Shown: positions 18,043 to 26,598, counted from the stretch's first letter. The stretch is DNA of 64,000 nucleotides from CAVSRC01 sp963732845 (GCA_963732845.1 CAVTBE010000001.1:1-64000); one strand, 5' to 3'. A program made the numbers and translations. The notes: generated by a model from the sequence alone, not told the origin.

Positions 18043-18476
18043 ATGGCGGCCACCCGAACGCTTCATCTGACACGGCGCGAGCGCGATGTGCTGACAGCGC
18101 TTTGTAGGCCCGCAGCCGGCAGCGCGGACACCTTTGTCGAGCCGGCATCCATCCGCGACATGGCGTACACACTGGGCGTCAGCGACGCCGCGATCAAGCA
18201 GCATCTCGTCAACCTCTACGACAAGTTCGAGCTCTTCGACGGTGAAGACAAGCGGCGCGTCCGGCTCGCCAATCTGGTTCTCTCGACGGGAAGTCATTGC
18301 ATCCGACGGCTTTGCCAATCGGGCGGCGGCGACGGGGCATTCGATCGCCCGCACCGACCAGAACTCTGATTGATGCGCGCGAAGCGGTCGAGCTTCGCAA
18401 CTGGCGGCACGCCTACGATCTGCTCGCTGCGGTTGACAACGGCGAGAGCCTCGACGCAACGGATCTGGAATCGCTA
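18043..18476 (+). pseudogene. Winged-helix/LuxR-like transcriptional regulator, frameshifted and cut by an IS
   Basis: The N-terminal half reads LTRRERDVLTALCRP then PASIRDMAYTLGVSDAAIKQHLVNLYDKFEL, a LuxR-like DNA-binding helix-turn-helix. It continues in two further frames as RREVIASDGFANRAAATGHSIARTDQ and LIDAREAVELRNWRHAYDLLAAVD, the start of a TPR-like output or sensor region. Removing a T near 18281-18283 and another at 18365 joins the pieces. The gene then ends abruptly at the terminal repeat of the IS5-family element at 18477. ATG at 18043 follows AGAGGGGG. Clearly non-functional in this copy. Confidence 0.7.
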
Positions 18477-18493
18477 GGGTCAGGACTCATTGA

Positions 18494-18832
18494 TCAGAGC
18501 CAGAAGATGACGGTTGCTGCGATGCAGATGGCGGAGAAGAAGGTGTGTGCGCATCGGTCGTAGCGGGTGGCAACGCGGCGCCAGTCCTTGAGCTTGGCGA
18601 AGAGGTTCTCGATCTTGTGGCGCTGGCGATAGAGGTCCTTGTCATAGGGGTAAGGCCGCTTGCGGCTGCGTGAGGACGGGATGCAGGGTTGGATGCCCCT
18701 GGCGGCGAGTTCTTGCCGGAACCAGGTGCTGTCATAGCCCCGGTCGGCAATCAAGCTGGTGGCCGGCGGCAGGGCGTCGAGAACCATACGCGCGCCCTTG
18801 TGGTCGCTCATCTGGCCTTCGGACAGGATCAT
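18494..18832 (-). CDS. IS5-family transposase, orfB part
   Basis: C-terminal half of a DDE transposase. The second catalytic Asp lies in LIADRGYDSTWFRQEL and the Glu in YRQRHKIENLFAKLKDWRR, followed by the family ending TRYDRCAHTFFSAICIAATVIFWL. In intact relatives it is made as an orfA-orfB fusion by -1 slippage on the run complementary to 18923-18927 (LLKKG codons). Reading back from 18832 the frame stays open as KKGDVPRRIGRTKGGLNSKLHTVCDG, so the fusion signal is preserved. Confidence 0.85.
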   Translation of the reverse strand: MILSEGQMSDHKGARMVLDALPPATSLIADRGYDSTWFRQELAARGIQPCIPSSRSRKRPYPYDKDLYRQRHKIENLFAKLKDWRRVATRYDRCAHTFFSAICIAATVIFWL

Positions 18833-18879
18833 GACGATCGGGCGCCCGTGGCCGTCGCAGACGGTGTGGAGCTTTGAGT

Positions 18880-19265
18880 TCAGCCCGCCTTTGGTGCGCC
18901 CGATACGACGGGGAACATCCCCTTTTTAAGAAGGCTCGCCGCGGTGCGGTGGGCCTTCAGATGGGTCGCGTCGATCATGATCCGTTCGGGTCTCGGACCC
19001 GCGCCGGCCAAGGCCACAAAGATGCGGTCGAACACGCCCATCCGGCTCCAGCGCATGAAGCGATTGTAGAGCGTCTTGTGAGGCCCATAAGCCTTTGGCG
19101 CATCCTTCCACTGAAGGCCGTTGCGGATCACGTAGACAATGCCTGAGACCACCCGCCGGTCATCGACGCGCGGGACGCCATGCGCCAGCGGAAAGAACCC
19201 AGAAATCCGCGCCATCTGGCGCTCGCTCAGCAAAAACTGTCCGTCATCAAAACGAATGGGACGGG
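18880..19265 (-). CDS. IS5-family transposase, orfA part, 5'-truncated
   Basis: N-terminal half of the transposase: FDDGQFLLSERQMARISGFFPL, HGVPRVDDRRVVSGIVYVIRNGLQWKDAP, and the first catalytic Asp in IMIDATHLKAHRTAASLLKKG. No ATG exists upstream of the FDDGQ segment. The codons run into the IS3 terminal repeat at 19266, so the natural start is lost. Expression would need an outside start. Confidence 0.75.
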
Positions 19266-19310
19266 TGAGCTTTCCCGCGATTGGAGGATTGGGCTCATCG
19301 GGGTTCAAGG

Positions 19311-20291
19311 TTAGGCCGCCTGGCTGTGATGGCGCAAACGGCGGTTCTGGATGGTCATTTCCTTGATGCGCTTTCTCCTTTTGATGACGGCCTGATCCCG
19401 GCCGAAGTAGACGTCGGCCGGGGTCAGATTGCCGAGGCCCTCGTGGTAGCGGTGGTGGTTGTAATGCTCGACGAAGGCGCCGATCTGGCGTTCCAGGTCG
19501 CCCGGCAGGAAGTAGTTCTCGAGCAGGATGCGGTTCTTGAGCGTCTGGTGCCAACGCTCGATCTTGCCCTGGGTCTGGGGATGAAGCGGTGCACCCCGGA
19601 CGTGCTCCATGCCTCGGTCCGTGAGCCAGTCGGCCAGATCGCCGGCGATGTAGGAGGAGCCGTTGTCGGAGAGCAGCCGCGGCTTGTGGACGACACGGGC
19701 CTGATCGCAGCCTGATGCCTTGAGCGCTAGGGTCAGCGTGTCGGTGACGTCCTCGGCCTTCATGGTTGTGCACAGCTTCCAGGCGACGATGTAGCGCGCG
19801 TAGTCGTCGAGGATCGTCGACAGATAGAACCAGCCCCATCCGATGACCTTGAGATAGGTGAAGTCGGTCTGCCAGAGCTGGTTGGGTGCCGTCGTCTTGT
19901 CCTTGAACTCGTCGGCCGCCTTGATGACGATGAAGGCCGGGCTGGTGATCAGGTCGTGCGCCTTGAGCAGCCGGTAGACCGAGGCTTCCGACACGAAGTA
20001 GCCGCGCTCATCGGTGAAGGTCACAGCCAGTTCCCGCGGAGACAGGTCCGGCTTCTCAAGCGCAAGGTCGACGATCTGCCGGCGCACGTCGTCGGGAATG
20101 CGGTTCCAGATCCTGCCTGGCCCGCTGCCGCGGTCCTTGAGCCCGGCCATGCCGAAGGCGTGATAGCGATCATACCACCTGTAGAACGTGGTCTTGGCGA
20201 TGCCGAGCTTGTCCAGGGTGCGACGTGCCGGCAGGTGCGACTGCTCGACCAGGCGGATGATCTCGAGCTTCTCGGAGGCGGGGTATCTCAT
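19311..20291 (-). CDS. IS3-family transposase, orfB (catalytic)
   Basis: 326-residue integrase-fold DDE transposase. It has an N-terminal HTH (SHLPARRTLDKLGIAKTTFYRWYDRY), catalytic segments WQTDFTYLKV (Asp), LLSDNGSSYIAGD (Asp) and QGKIERWHQTLKNRILLE (Glu), and the closing region FVEHYNHHRYHEGLGNLTPADVYFGR. Its start overlaps the orfA stop (ATGA). A run of seven T on the plus strand at 20320-20326 within orfA could support programmed -1 slippage. Confidence 0.92.
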   Translation of the reverse strand: MRYPASEKLEIIRLVEQSHLPARRTLDKLGIAKTTFYRWYDRYHAFGMAGLKDRGSGPGRIWNRIPDDVRRQIVDLALEKPDLSPRELAVTFTDERGYFVSEASVYRLLKAHDLITSPAFIVIKAADEFKDKTTAPNQLWQTDFTYLKVIGWGWFYLSTILDDYARYIVAWKLCTTMKAEDVTDTLTLALKASGCDQARVVHKPRLLSDNGSSYIAGDLADWLTDRGMEHVRGAPLHPQTQGKIERWHQTLKNRILLENYFLPGDLERQIGAFVEHYNHHRYHEGLGNLTPADVYFGRDQAVIKRRKRIKEMTIQNRRLRHHSQAA

Positions 20292-20662
20292 TCGTCGTCG
20301 CCCCCATCCGCAAGAGTGCTTTTTTTAAGCAGTCGGTTCTCGAGCGTGAGGTCCGCGACCAGTTCCTTCATGTCGCGCATCTCGCGGCGCAGCTCCTTCA
20401 CCTCACCGCTGTTGGCCTGGCGTTCGGTGTCGCCTGCCAGCCGCTTCTTGCCGGCTTCCAGGAACTCCTTCGACCAGCTGTAGTAGAGGCTCTCGGCAAT
20501 CCCCTCGCGGCGGCACAGCGCGGCAATCGACTCCTCGCCGCGAAGCCCCGCCAGCACGATGCGGATCTTCTCCTCGGCAGAATGCTGCTTGCGCGTGCGC
20601 CGCCGGATATCCCTGATCGTCCGGTCGGCGGCATTCTTGGCATCAATCGGGTCCCGTCTCAT
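20288..20662 (-). CDS. IS3-family transposase, orfA (HTH and leucine zipper)
   Basis: 124 residues. A HTH_Tnp_1-type domain (HSAEEKIRIVLAGLRGEESIAALCRREGIAESLYYSWSKEFLEAG) is followed by a coiled-coil (VKELRREMRDMKELVADLTLENRLLKK) for transposase multimerisation. AGGAGGAAG precedes the ATG. Confidence 0.9.
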   Translation of the reverse strand: MRRDPIDAKNAADRTIRDIRRRTRKQHSAEEKIRIVLAGLRGEESIAALCRREGIAESLYYSWSKEFLEAGKKRLAGDTERQANSGEVKELRREMRDMKELVADLTLENRLLKKSTLADGGDDE

Positions 20663-20720
20663 CGTCTTCCTCCTGACTGGAAACGATGAGCCGCAAATCC
20701 TCCTCTACGCAATCAGCTCA

Positions 20721-21028
20721 ATTGGGCCCGTAGGCGCTGATCCCGGACACTCACACATCGACGCGCCGTTTCAGCCGTATCCCGCCACCATTGGCTGTGA
20801 GGAACTGCCCCCGCCTTCCGGCACGTACATGCGCAGTGGGTCGCGCAGTAAGCCACAAATCGGTCCACAAGGTATCGCCAGTAGGACGTCCTCCGCTTTG
20901 TGGCCACGCTTCAAGCAGAAGGACAGCGACCGGGAGATCGACGGCGCGCTCGACAAGGCCGTCGCCGCCGGCAAGATCACGCCGGCAGCCCGCAACGAAT
21001 GACGAAAAGCATGCCATGATTGAATGGG
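20721..21028. other. Gap between the IS3 element and the left repeat; possible phage-gene remnant
   Basis: No complete gene. On the plus strand the last codons before a TGA at 21000-21002 read DREIDGALDKAVAAGKITPAARNE, which resembles the C-terminal part of phage Mu gpI-like proteases. There is no start or upstream domain, so this is at most a relic. Confidence 0.3.
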
Positions 21029-21078
21029 TTGGTGCCGCAAGAGGGACTCGAACCCCCGACCCCCGCATTACGAATGCG
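21029..21078. repeat. Left 50-bp direct repeat (att site): displaced tRNA-Thr 3' half
   Basis: These 50 bp (TTGGTGCCGCAAGAGGGACT through ACGAATGCG) are identical to 25915-25964, the 3' half of the tRNA-Thr gene. Integrases of the tyrosine family recombine at tRNA 3' halves and duplicate them, so this is the distal attachment site of an integrated element that ends at the tRNA gene. Confidence 0.9.
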
Positions 21079-21240
21079 CGTTTTTGGTCTTATCTTATTG
21101 ATATTATTCGTATTTCAGTGACTGTATGAAATATTGTATGAAATAATCGACAGTTTCAGAACGCGGTTGGCAAGTGCATCCCCTTCCCCACCGGCAGCAC
21201 CACGCGGCGGGAATTGAAAACGGTCGGTCGACATCCCAGG

Positions 21241-22009
21241 CTATACACTCCAGATCGGGTGGTCTTCGTAAGGCGTCGATCGAAGTCTGGCGCGCAACGC
21301 GGAAACACGTTTCGCCGGAGCGACAAGCGCTATACAGGCCGCAGGCTCTATGGTCAGACGGTACTGGTCAAGACCCCCGGCAGTGATGTTTCCGAATAAC
21401 TTAAGAATGTCTATCTGCTTCTCTTTCGATGCGATCTCCGGACCGTCTGTCGAATGGATGACCTTAACCTGGGCAATCTCCTTACATCGCATCCTCCATT
21501 CTTTTTCCTCCTCGTGACCGGTGGTTTCCCACCATCCTGTTTCCCACATCAGGTTTAGGAACGCGTTTGGAGCTCCGGCCGCTGCCGCAAATCGAGGGTC
21601 AGAGATAGTCAATTCTGCAGCCATTTGAAGAATATCTTGCTCGGGTATTCCGCCCAATTCTCCGCTTACGGACTTCGGCCTCGGGCGCATATGCTCAATC
21701 ACCGATCGCAGGATTTGAAAATCGGGGCTTCTCAGGGACACATATTTGACTGGTCGCGCTCCTTTGCTGATCGCCCAATCCCGATCCACACAAACGCCGT
21801 AGGGGCCGTGCAGATCCCTGACACCAGCTGCCTCCTCCAACACCAGCTCGGTAAAGCTGATCATTCCACCTGGATTGAACTCGTCGACATTCTGGAATTC
21901 TTTGCCGGCGGCTTCTGCATAATTTCCGTCTCATGATGAAGGAAGTAGATCCCCTCACTGAGCATCCCACAAGTTCATCGAGACTGTTGGTGTAGTGCGT
22001 CAGATACAT
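21241..22009 (-). pseudogene. AbiGi-like abortive-infection antitoxin family gene, frameshifted
   Basis: The start at 22009 (MYLTHYTNSLDELVG, with GGTGAAGAA before it) and the long C-terminal frame (GGMISFTELVLEEAAGVRDLHGPYGVCVDRDWA) match the plan of the AbiGi family: a short LTHYT opening, then a MISFTEL motif. Between them the frame changes twice. Adding back one A near 21965 and one G near 21911 gives LSEGIYFLHHETEIMQKAAGKEFQNVDEFNPGG. It is cargo of the integrated element. No AbiGii-like partner is seen. Assignment rests on remembered family features. Confidence 0.6.
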
Positions 22010-22229
22010 TTCTTCACCCAACCAGTTCGGCAAGCTTTTTCGGCCGAGCCGCCTGTCTGTTGCTTCTCCAACATACAACTGAAGACGCCTGCTATCACCG
22101 CATCAATGCCCGCTTATCACAGCAATCATCACTGATGCGTCGGATCATCCGAAGACGTCAAACCATCAACCGATCAACCAAATGGTCTGGCCACTGCGGA
22201 CAGACCCTTCCGTCCTCATCTCCACAAAT

Positions 22230-22374
22230 TCAAGCTGCTGCCTTCCGCTTCCCGACAGGCTTTGCCGTGGTGGCCTTTGAGAGTAGTTCGTCGAGCTCAC
22301 CCTGCTTGACGGCTTCGATCACGGTCTCGATTGTCGCCACCAGCTTGTCTTGAGACGGCACCGCGATACCGGCT
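22230..22374 (-). pseudogene. C-terminal gene fragment cut by the IS21 element
   Basis: An open frame enters from the IS21 edge and ends at 22230-22232, reading AGIAVPSQDKLVATIETV then IEAVKQGELDELLSKATTAKPVGKRKAAA. The composition is protein-like and lies in the same direction as the broken integrase. It lacks the HxxR and Tyr motifs expected of the missing integrase C terminus, so its parent gene is unknown. Confidence 0.4.
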
Positions 22375-22533
22375 TGTCAATTCGCTTCCAATCGCGACCC
22401 CCTTTTCGCTTCCAATCGCGACCCCTTGAGGGGGCCAGGTTGGGCCTTTCAAATGGAGTGGATAGGAGGAGGGATCGGAGGTTGATGCCGCGCGACCCGA
22501 TGCGACGGGGTGGTGATCTGCGGGAGTAGTTGA

Positions 22534-23262
22534 TCAGTTGCGGTTCTTGAATCGCCAACTGGTGTTGCCGGTCTCGATGATGTCGCAGTGGTGGGTCAGG
22601 CGATCGAGCATGGCGGTGGTCATCTTGGCGTCGCCGAACACTTGCGGCCAATCGGCGAAGGCAAGATTGGTGGTGATCAGCAGCGAGGTGTTCTCGTAGA
22701 GCTTGCTGATCAGGTGGAACAGCAGCTGGCCGCCGGGCTGACTGAACGGCAGATAGCCGAGTTCGTCGATGACGATCAGATCGTAGCGCAGCAACTTCTC
22801 GGCCAATCGACCGCTTCGGCCTGCGGCCTTCTCCTGCTCGAGCTGGTTGACCAGATCGACCAGATTGTAGAACCGCCCGCGGGCCCGCATGCGGATGACC
22901 GCCGAGGCGACGCCGATGCACAGATGGGTTTTGCCCGTGCCGGTTCCGCCGATGAAGATGGCATTGCGTTTGGCGTCGAGGAAGGCGCCGCTGGCCAGCT
23001 CGCGGACTTGCCCCTGATCGACCGGTGTGTCGGCGAAGACGAACTGGTCGAGGTCTTTCAAGACCGGGAACTTTGTGGCAGCGATCCGATAGCTGATCGA
23101 TCGTGCCTGGCGGTGAGTGCGCTCGGCCCGGAGCAGGCTGGCGATGAGTGGGTAGAGTTCATCGCGCCGGGCCAGGCCCTTGCCGGCGATCTCGTCGAAG
23201 CTGGCGCGCATGCCGTAGAGCTTGAGCTCGCCCATGGCCTCCAGGATCTCATGGCGTTCCAT
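22534..23262 (-). CDS. istB: IS21 helper ATPase
   Basis: 242-residue AAA+ ATPase that activates the IstA transposase. Walker A is GGTGTGKTH in AIFIGGTGTGKTHLCIGVA, Walker B is LIVIDELGYLPFS, and later segments LLITTNLAFADWPQVFGDAKMT and MLDRLTHHCDIIETGNTSWR are typical of IstB. It overlaps the istA stop by one base. Confidence 0.95.
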   Translation of the reverse strand: MERHEILEAMGELKLYGMRASFDEIAGKGLARRDELYPLIASLLRAERTHRQARSISYRIAATKFPVLKDLDQFVFADTPVDQGQVRELASGAFLDAKRNAIFIGGTGTGKTHLCIGVASAVIRMRARGRFYNLVDLVNQLEQEKAAGRSGRLAEKLLRYDLIVIDELGYLPFSQPGGQLLFHLISKLYENTSLLITTNLAFADWPQVFGDAKMTTAMLDRLTHHCDIIETGNTSWRFKNRN

Positions 23263-24767
23263 CAGGCGACCTTCCTTATGCTGTCATAGCGGCCGCAATC
23301 AGCCATGGGTTCGATCTTCAGGCGCAGCGCATCGGGCGTGGTGATGCTGGGCGGCGGCTCGGGCTGGCGCTGCCGGGCCAGCACGGTCAGAATCACATCA
23401 CCGCTGGCGATGCCGGCCTCCAGGGCCTCGGCACAGGCGGCCTCGACCGCGGCCAGCCCATGATCGAGCACCGCGCCCAGAACTTTGACGAACTGACGAT
23501 CGACGTCGGCGTGGTTCTTCAGCTTGGCGCGGACCTGGGCCAGGGCGGGCGGCAGGTCCCAATCCTTGAAGGGGGCGCCATTGCGCAACGCGCCGGGCTT
23601 CTTCACCAGAACCGGCAGGTAATGCCAAGGATCGTAGATAATCTGGTCACGCCGGAAGTGGCGCGGATGGTCAGCGACGACCTCGTCGCCGAGCAGCACG
23701 ACGATGCGCTCGGCATGGGAGCGCACCAGCACCATCCGGCCGGCCGCCCGCGCATCGACGCTGTAGCGGTTGTGATCGGCCATGATCAGGCAGGTCGTGC
23801 TGGCCCTGACCGCCTTCTCGACGAAGCCATCGAACGGCCCCCGCAGCTCCATCAGGCTCGCACGTTCTTCCTGGAACACCTCCCAGATCGTCCGATCCTT
23901 GAACTCGGGATGCCTGGTGCGCTTGGCCACCGCGATGCACTGATCTTCCAGCCACCCGTTCAGCTCAATCAGGCTGTTCACCCGCGGCTTGGGGCGGAAC
24001 AATTGGTCGCGCAGATTGCCGACCTGGTTCTCGACCTGACCCTTCTCCCATCCTGACGCCGGGGTACACGCCACTGGCTCGATCAGATGGTGCGAGCACA
24101 TCTGCAGAAAGCGGCGATTGTACTGACGCGCCTTGCCGACGAAGATCGCCTCCACCGCCGTCTTCATGTTGTCGTAGATGCCGCGCCGGCAGACCCCGCC
24201 ATAGAACTGGAACGCCTTGTCGTGGGCGTCGAAGACCAGCTCCTGGGTCTCCCGGAAGTAAGCGCGCACAAACGGCATGCGGCTGTGCGACAGCTTCATG
24301 TGCGCCGCCTTGATCGTCAGCGGCAGCCCCTGGAATGTGATCGTCTCGTGGCTCCAGTCAAACTGGTACGCCTCACCGGGGGCAAAGCTCAGCGGCACAA
24401 ACGCCTGTGCCGGAACCCGAGCCCGTTCGTCCCGCCACGCCTTGACGAACCGGTGCACGCTGTCGTGCGCGCCGTCATAGCCGCGCCCGCGCAGCTCCTC
24501 AAACAAACGCTGGGTCGACCGGCGCTCCCGCCGCGGCAGCCTGGCTTCCTGTTCCAGGATCTCGCTCAGAACCTCGAGCCACTGACCTAGCTTCGGCGCC
24601 GGCTGCACGCCGCGCTCGTACTTGAACTCGGTCTTCTGGCTGCGGATAACCTTGCGCACCGTCGCGCGCGATACCCGCAGCGTGCGCACGATCTCCTTGA
24701 TCGGACGGTGTTGCTCGAAATAGGCGCGCCGAATCTGGCCAATCATGTCCACGCTGATCATCCCCAA
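23262..24767 (-). CDS. istA: IS21 transposase
   Basis: 501-residue DDE transposase. The N-terminal HTH (MIGQIRRAYFEQHRPIKEIVRTLRVSRATVRKVI) is followed by the catalytic core with Asp in AYQFDWSHETITFQG, Asp in RRGIYDNMKTAVEAI, and Glu in ASGWEKGQVENQVGNLRDQLF. The C-terminal region contacts IstB in relatives. It appears intact. Confidence 0.95.
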   Translation of the reverse strand: MGMISVDMIGQIRRAYFEQHRPIKEIVRTLRVSRATVRKVIRSQKTEFKYERGVQPAPKLGQWLEVLSEILEQEARLPRRERRSTQRLFEELRGRGYDGAHDSVHRFVKAWRDERARVPAQAFVPLSFAPGEAYQFDWSHETITFQGLPLTIKAAHMKLSHSRMPFVRAYFRETQELVFDAHDKAFQFYGGVCRRGIYDNMKTAVEAIFVGKARQYNRRFLQMCSHHLIEPVACTPASGWEKGQVENQVGNLRDQLFRPKPRVNSLIELNGWLEDQCIAVAKRTRHPEFKDRTIWEVFQEERASLMELRGPFDGFVEKAVRASTTCLIMADHNRYSVDARAAGRMVLVRSHAERIVVLLGDEVVADHPRHFRRDQIIYDPWHYLPVLVKKPGALRNGAPFKDWDLPPALAQVRAKLKNHADVDRQFVKVLGAVLDHGLAAVEAACAEALEAGIASGDVILTVLARQRQPEPPPSITTPDALRLKIEPMADCGRYDSIRKVA

Positions 24768-24855
24768 ACACCCTTCCCCAGCCGCTCACGGCCAAAGGAA
24801 GGGACGCTGACACACAGCGTCAGAGAGGGTCAGGATTGGACGCGAAAACCGCCCC

Positions 24856-25881
24856 TCAGGGGGTCACTATTGCTCGCGATTTTGCAGTCTGCAGCGCGTA
24901 GGTGCGATTCCGATATTGGGGAAAAAACACGAAGTCGTCGGGCTGAGCGAGGCCCCGTTCCTCGTAGAGCGCTTTCTGCTGGCGGTACACCGCGGCAGCT
25001 TGAGGCAGCGTGAAGCTCTCGCGATTGCGTGTCTTCGAACGTCGAACCGCGATCGACAGGTACTCGTCGGTTCTTGACCCCTTCACGTGCTGAAAGGCGA
25101 TGTCTGAGTGCTTGAGTTCCTTGAGGTCGCTTGGTCGGACGAACACGTTCACGTGGAACGCGAGAAAGCTCCAGATTTCTCGCGTCAGAGGAACACCACG
25201 GACTTTCAGGTTCTGGGTCGCGAGATCCGCAGCGGTGTCAAGCAGCTTCTGGTGCTCATCGAGCGTGAAATACGGTCGTGGATTGTCCTTGCGCTTGATC
25301 GTCGGAAAGAGGGGCAGCGATCTGATAAACCCTCGTTTGAGCGCTTCTTTAAGCACCTTCCTGATGACAACGAGGTACCTCGAAATTGTCGCCGGGGAGA
25401 GCTTCCGGTCACCGAGCTGCTCGACGTAGTCGTCGAGCATCGCCGACGTGACGGACGCGACCCCCGTCGTCCCAAAGAACGGTACGACGTCGTGCTCGAG
25501 CTTTAGACGGTCATCCGTCGCGAAGCGCGCGTCTCGCTGTCCTGACGCGACCAGGCTCTCCTGGTGACGCATCAGGTGCTGCGCACAGGCATGGAACGTG
25601 TCGGTGTGGACGCTCACGTCGAGGCGTTGGTTGATGCGAATGCTGTCGTAGAGCTTCTTCGCGAACTCGATCGCCTGAGCTCTGTCGTCGGTGCCCGTGC
25701 TCTTCCGCACATACTTTCGATCGACGAACATGCGCACCTGCCATTTGCGAGAGGCAGGGATTCGATAAATCTGCAGAGCGTCTGGATACCCAGGCACAGA
25801 CTGCAAATCGTAGGGGGTCGAGCGACTGGTCACGTATGAATTGTATGAAAGCTCGTAGCTACATACAAGCTCGTTCCGCAA
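24856..25881 (-). pseudogene. Tyrosine-family integrase, C-terminal catalytic part lost
   Basis: Site-specific recombinase of the element integrated at tRNA-Thr. Visible parts are the N-terminal arm (PASRKWQVRMFVDRKYVRKSTGT), the SAM-like core-binding domain (about 90-190) and the start of the catalytic domain, with an Arg-containing helix (VFVRPSDLKELKHSDI). After YALQTA the codons are IS21 sequence ending at a stop in 24856-24858. The HxxR box and the nucleophilic Tyr are missing, so excision by this protein is impossible. Its start lies 33 bp from the right att repeat, the classical arrangement. Confidence 0.85.
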
Positions 25882-25914
25882 CGGACAGTTATGATATTGT
25901 TTTTATTGAGCTTT

Positions 25915-25964
25915 TTGGTGCCGCAAGAGGGACTCGAACCCCCGACCCCCGCATTACGAATGCG
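25915..25964. repeat. Right 50-bp direct repeat (att site) inside tRNA-Thr
   Basis: Identical to 21029-21078. It covers the 3' half of the tRNA-Thr gene, from the CCA end to the anticodon loop. Together the repeats delimit an element of about 4.9 kb. Confidence 0.9.
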
Positions 25965-25991
25965 ATGCTCTACCAACTGAGCTATTGCGGC
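25916..25991 (-). tRNA. tRNA-Thr (anticodon CGT)
   Basis: 76 nt including an encoded CCA. The acceptor stem pairs GCCGCAA with TTGCGGC; the D-arm is GCTCAGTTGGTAGAGC; the anticodon stem is TCGCA/TGCGG with loop TTCGTAA (CGT at the anticodon); the T-arm is GGGGG-TTCGAGT-CCCTC. It remains intact because the integrated element restored the 3' half. Confidence 0.93.
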
Positions 25992-26077
25992 ATCCGGCCC
26001 TACTAGGGCCCTACTAATTCAACATCCCACTTCGTATCACGTTGGTCTCGCTAGCGAATCCGCTGCCGACCGGCTAT

Positions 26078-26116
<39 letters not shown>

Positions 26117-26341
26117 ACCTAAGCCTTTTCGGCTGGCGCACTGATAGCCGCGGAAACCCGCCAGTTCAAGTGCGGATCGCCGGCACCGGCCGGCCCGCCG
26201 CCATCCGGCCACCGGCTTGGCGGCAGGTGAGACGCTGTTCCCAGCCGCTGCGGAAGGGGTTCATCTCGTCGCGCGCCCGGCGGGGCGGTCGATCAAGTCC
26301 TCGTTGACCGAGATGCCGACGCTGACCGCCAGCGCCGCGCG

Positions 26342-26569
26342 TCAGGACATCCGCTTGATGACGAAGCTGTAGACCTTGCCGTCCACCGTCGATTCCAGCA
26401 GCGCGTTGCCGGTCGTCCGGCAGAATGCTTCGAAGTCCTTGACCGCGCCCGGATCGGTGGCCAGCACTTCGAGGGTGCCGCCCATCGCCAGCTCCTTCAG
26501 CGCCTTCTTGGCGCGCAGGATCGGCAACGGGCAGTTCAGCCCTTTCACGTCGAGAAGCTGGTCGGCCAT
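26342..26569 (-). CDS. tusA: TusA-type sulfur carrier
   Basis: 75-residue cytoplasmic persulfide carrier. The family motif CPLPILRAKKAL has the sulfur-binding Cys at residue 13, followed by the beta-alpha-beta pattern (GGTLEVLATDPGAVKDFEAFCRTTG). It lies at the 3' end of the sHdr locus, 29 bp behind the DsrE-like gene. In characterised sHdr organisms TusA passes sulfane sulfur between rhodanese or DsrE proteins and the sHdr complex. Its position at the distal end gives the final gene of the likely operon. Confidence 0.93.
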   Translation of the reverse strand: MADQLLDVKGLNCPLPILRAKKALKELAMGGTLEVLATDPGAVKDFEAFCRTTGNALLESTVDGKVYSFVIKRMS

Positions 26570-26598
26570 GTCGTTTCCTCGCCTATGATCGTCTTCGT

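Larger units (their letters stand above)
18477..19265 (-). mobile_element. IS5-family (IS427-group-like) insertion sequence, one end missing
   Basis: The plus-strand left edge is GGGTCAGGACTC, a typical terminal repeat of this group, preceded by TA, the usual target dinucleotide. No matching copy is found at the other edge: the element stops at 19265, exactly where the terminal repeat of the IS3-family element begins. The IS5 element therefore lost its promoter-proximal end, probably when the IS3 element inserted or recombined. It inserted into the regulator gene at 18476. Confidence 0.75.
19266..20720 (-). mobile_element. IS3-family insertion sequence
   Basis: About 1.46 kb. The two ends form imperfect inverted repeats: the 19266 end reads TGAGCTTTCCCGCGATTGG then AGGATTGGGCTCATCG, and the 20720 end read on the minus strand is TGAGCTGATTGCGTAGAGG then AGGATTTGCGGCTCATCG. 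Both orfA and orfB are intact. No clear target duplication is visible at the outer edges, in line with later rearrangement at the IS5 side. Confidence 0.8.
22375..24886 (-). mobile_element. IS21-family insertion sequence
   Basis: About 2.5 kb with istA and istB. The left end (from 22375) is TGTCAATTCGCTTCCAATCG, and the unit TTCGCTTCCAATCGCGACCCC occurs twice there. The right end read inward on the minus strand from 24886, TGCAAAATCGCGAGCAATAG then TGACCCCCT, matches about 20 of 29 positions, giving the terminal inverted repeat. Insertion removed the 3' end of the integrase gene. No clean target duplication is seen, so flanking DNA was probably deleted. Confidence 0.8.

Noticed and set aside
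22379..22425. Two copies of TTCGCTTCCAATCGCGACCCC as a possible CRISPR-like or iteron array
   Set aside because: They lie at the very end of the IS21-family element and are its terminal transposase-binding repeats; only two copies are present.
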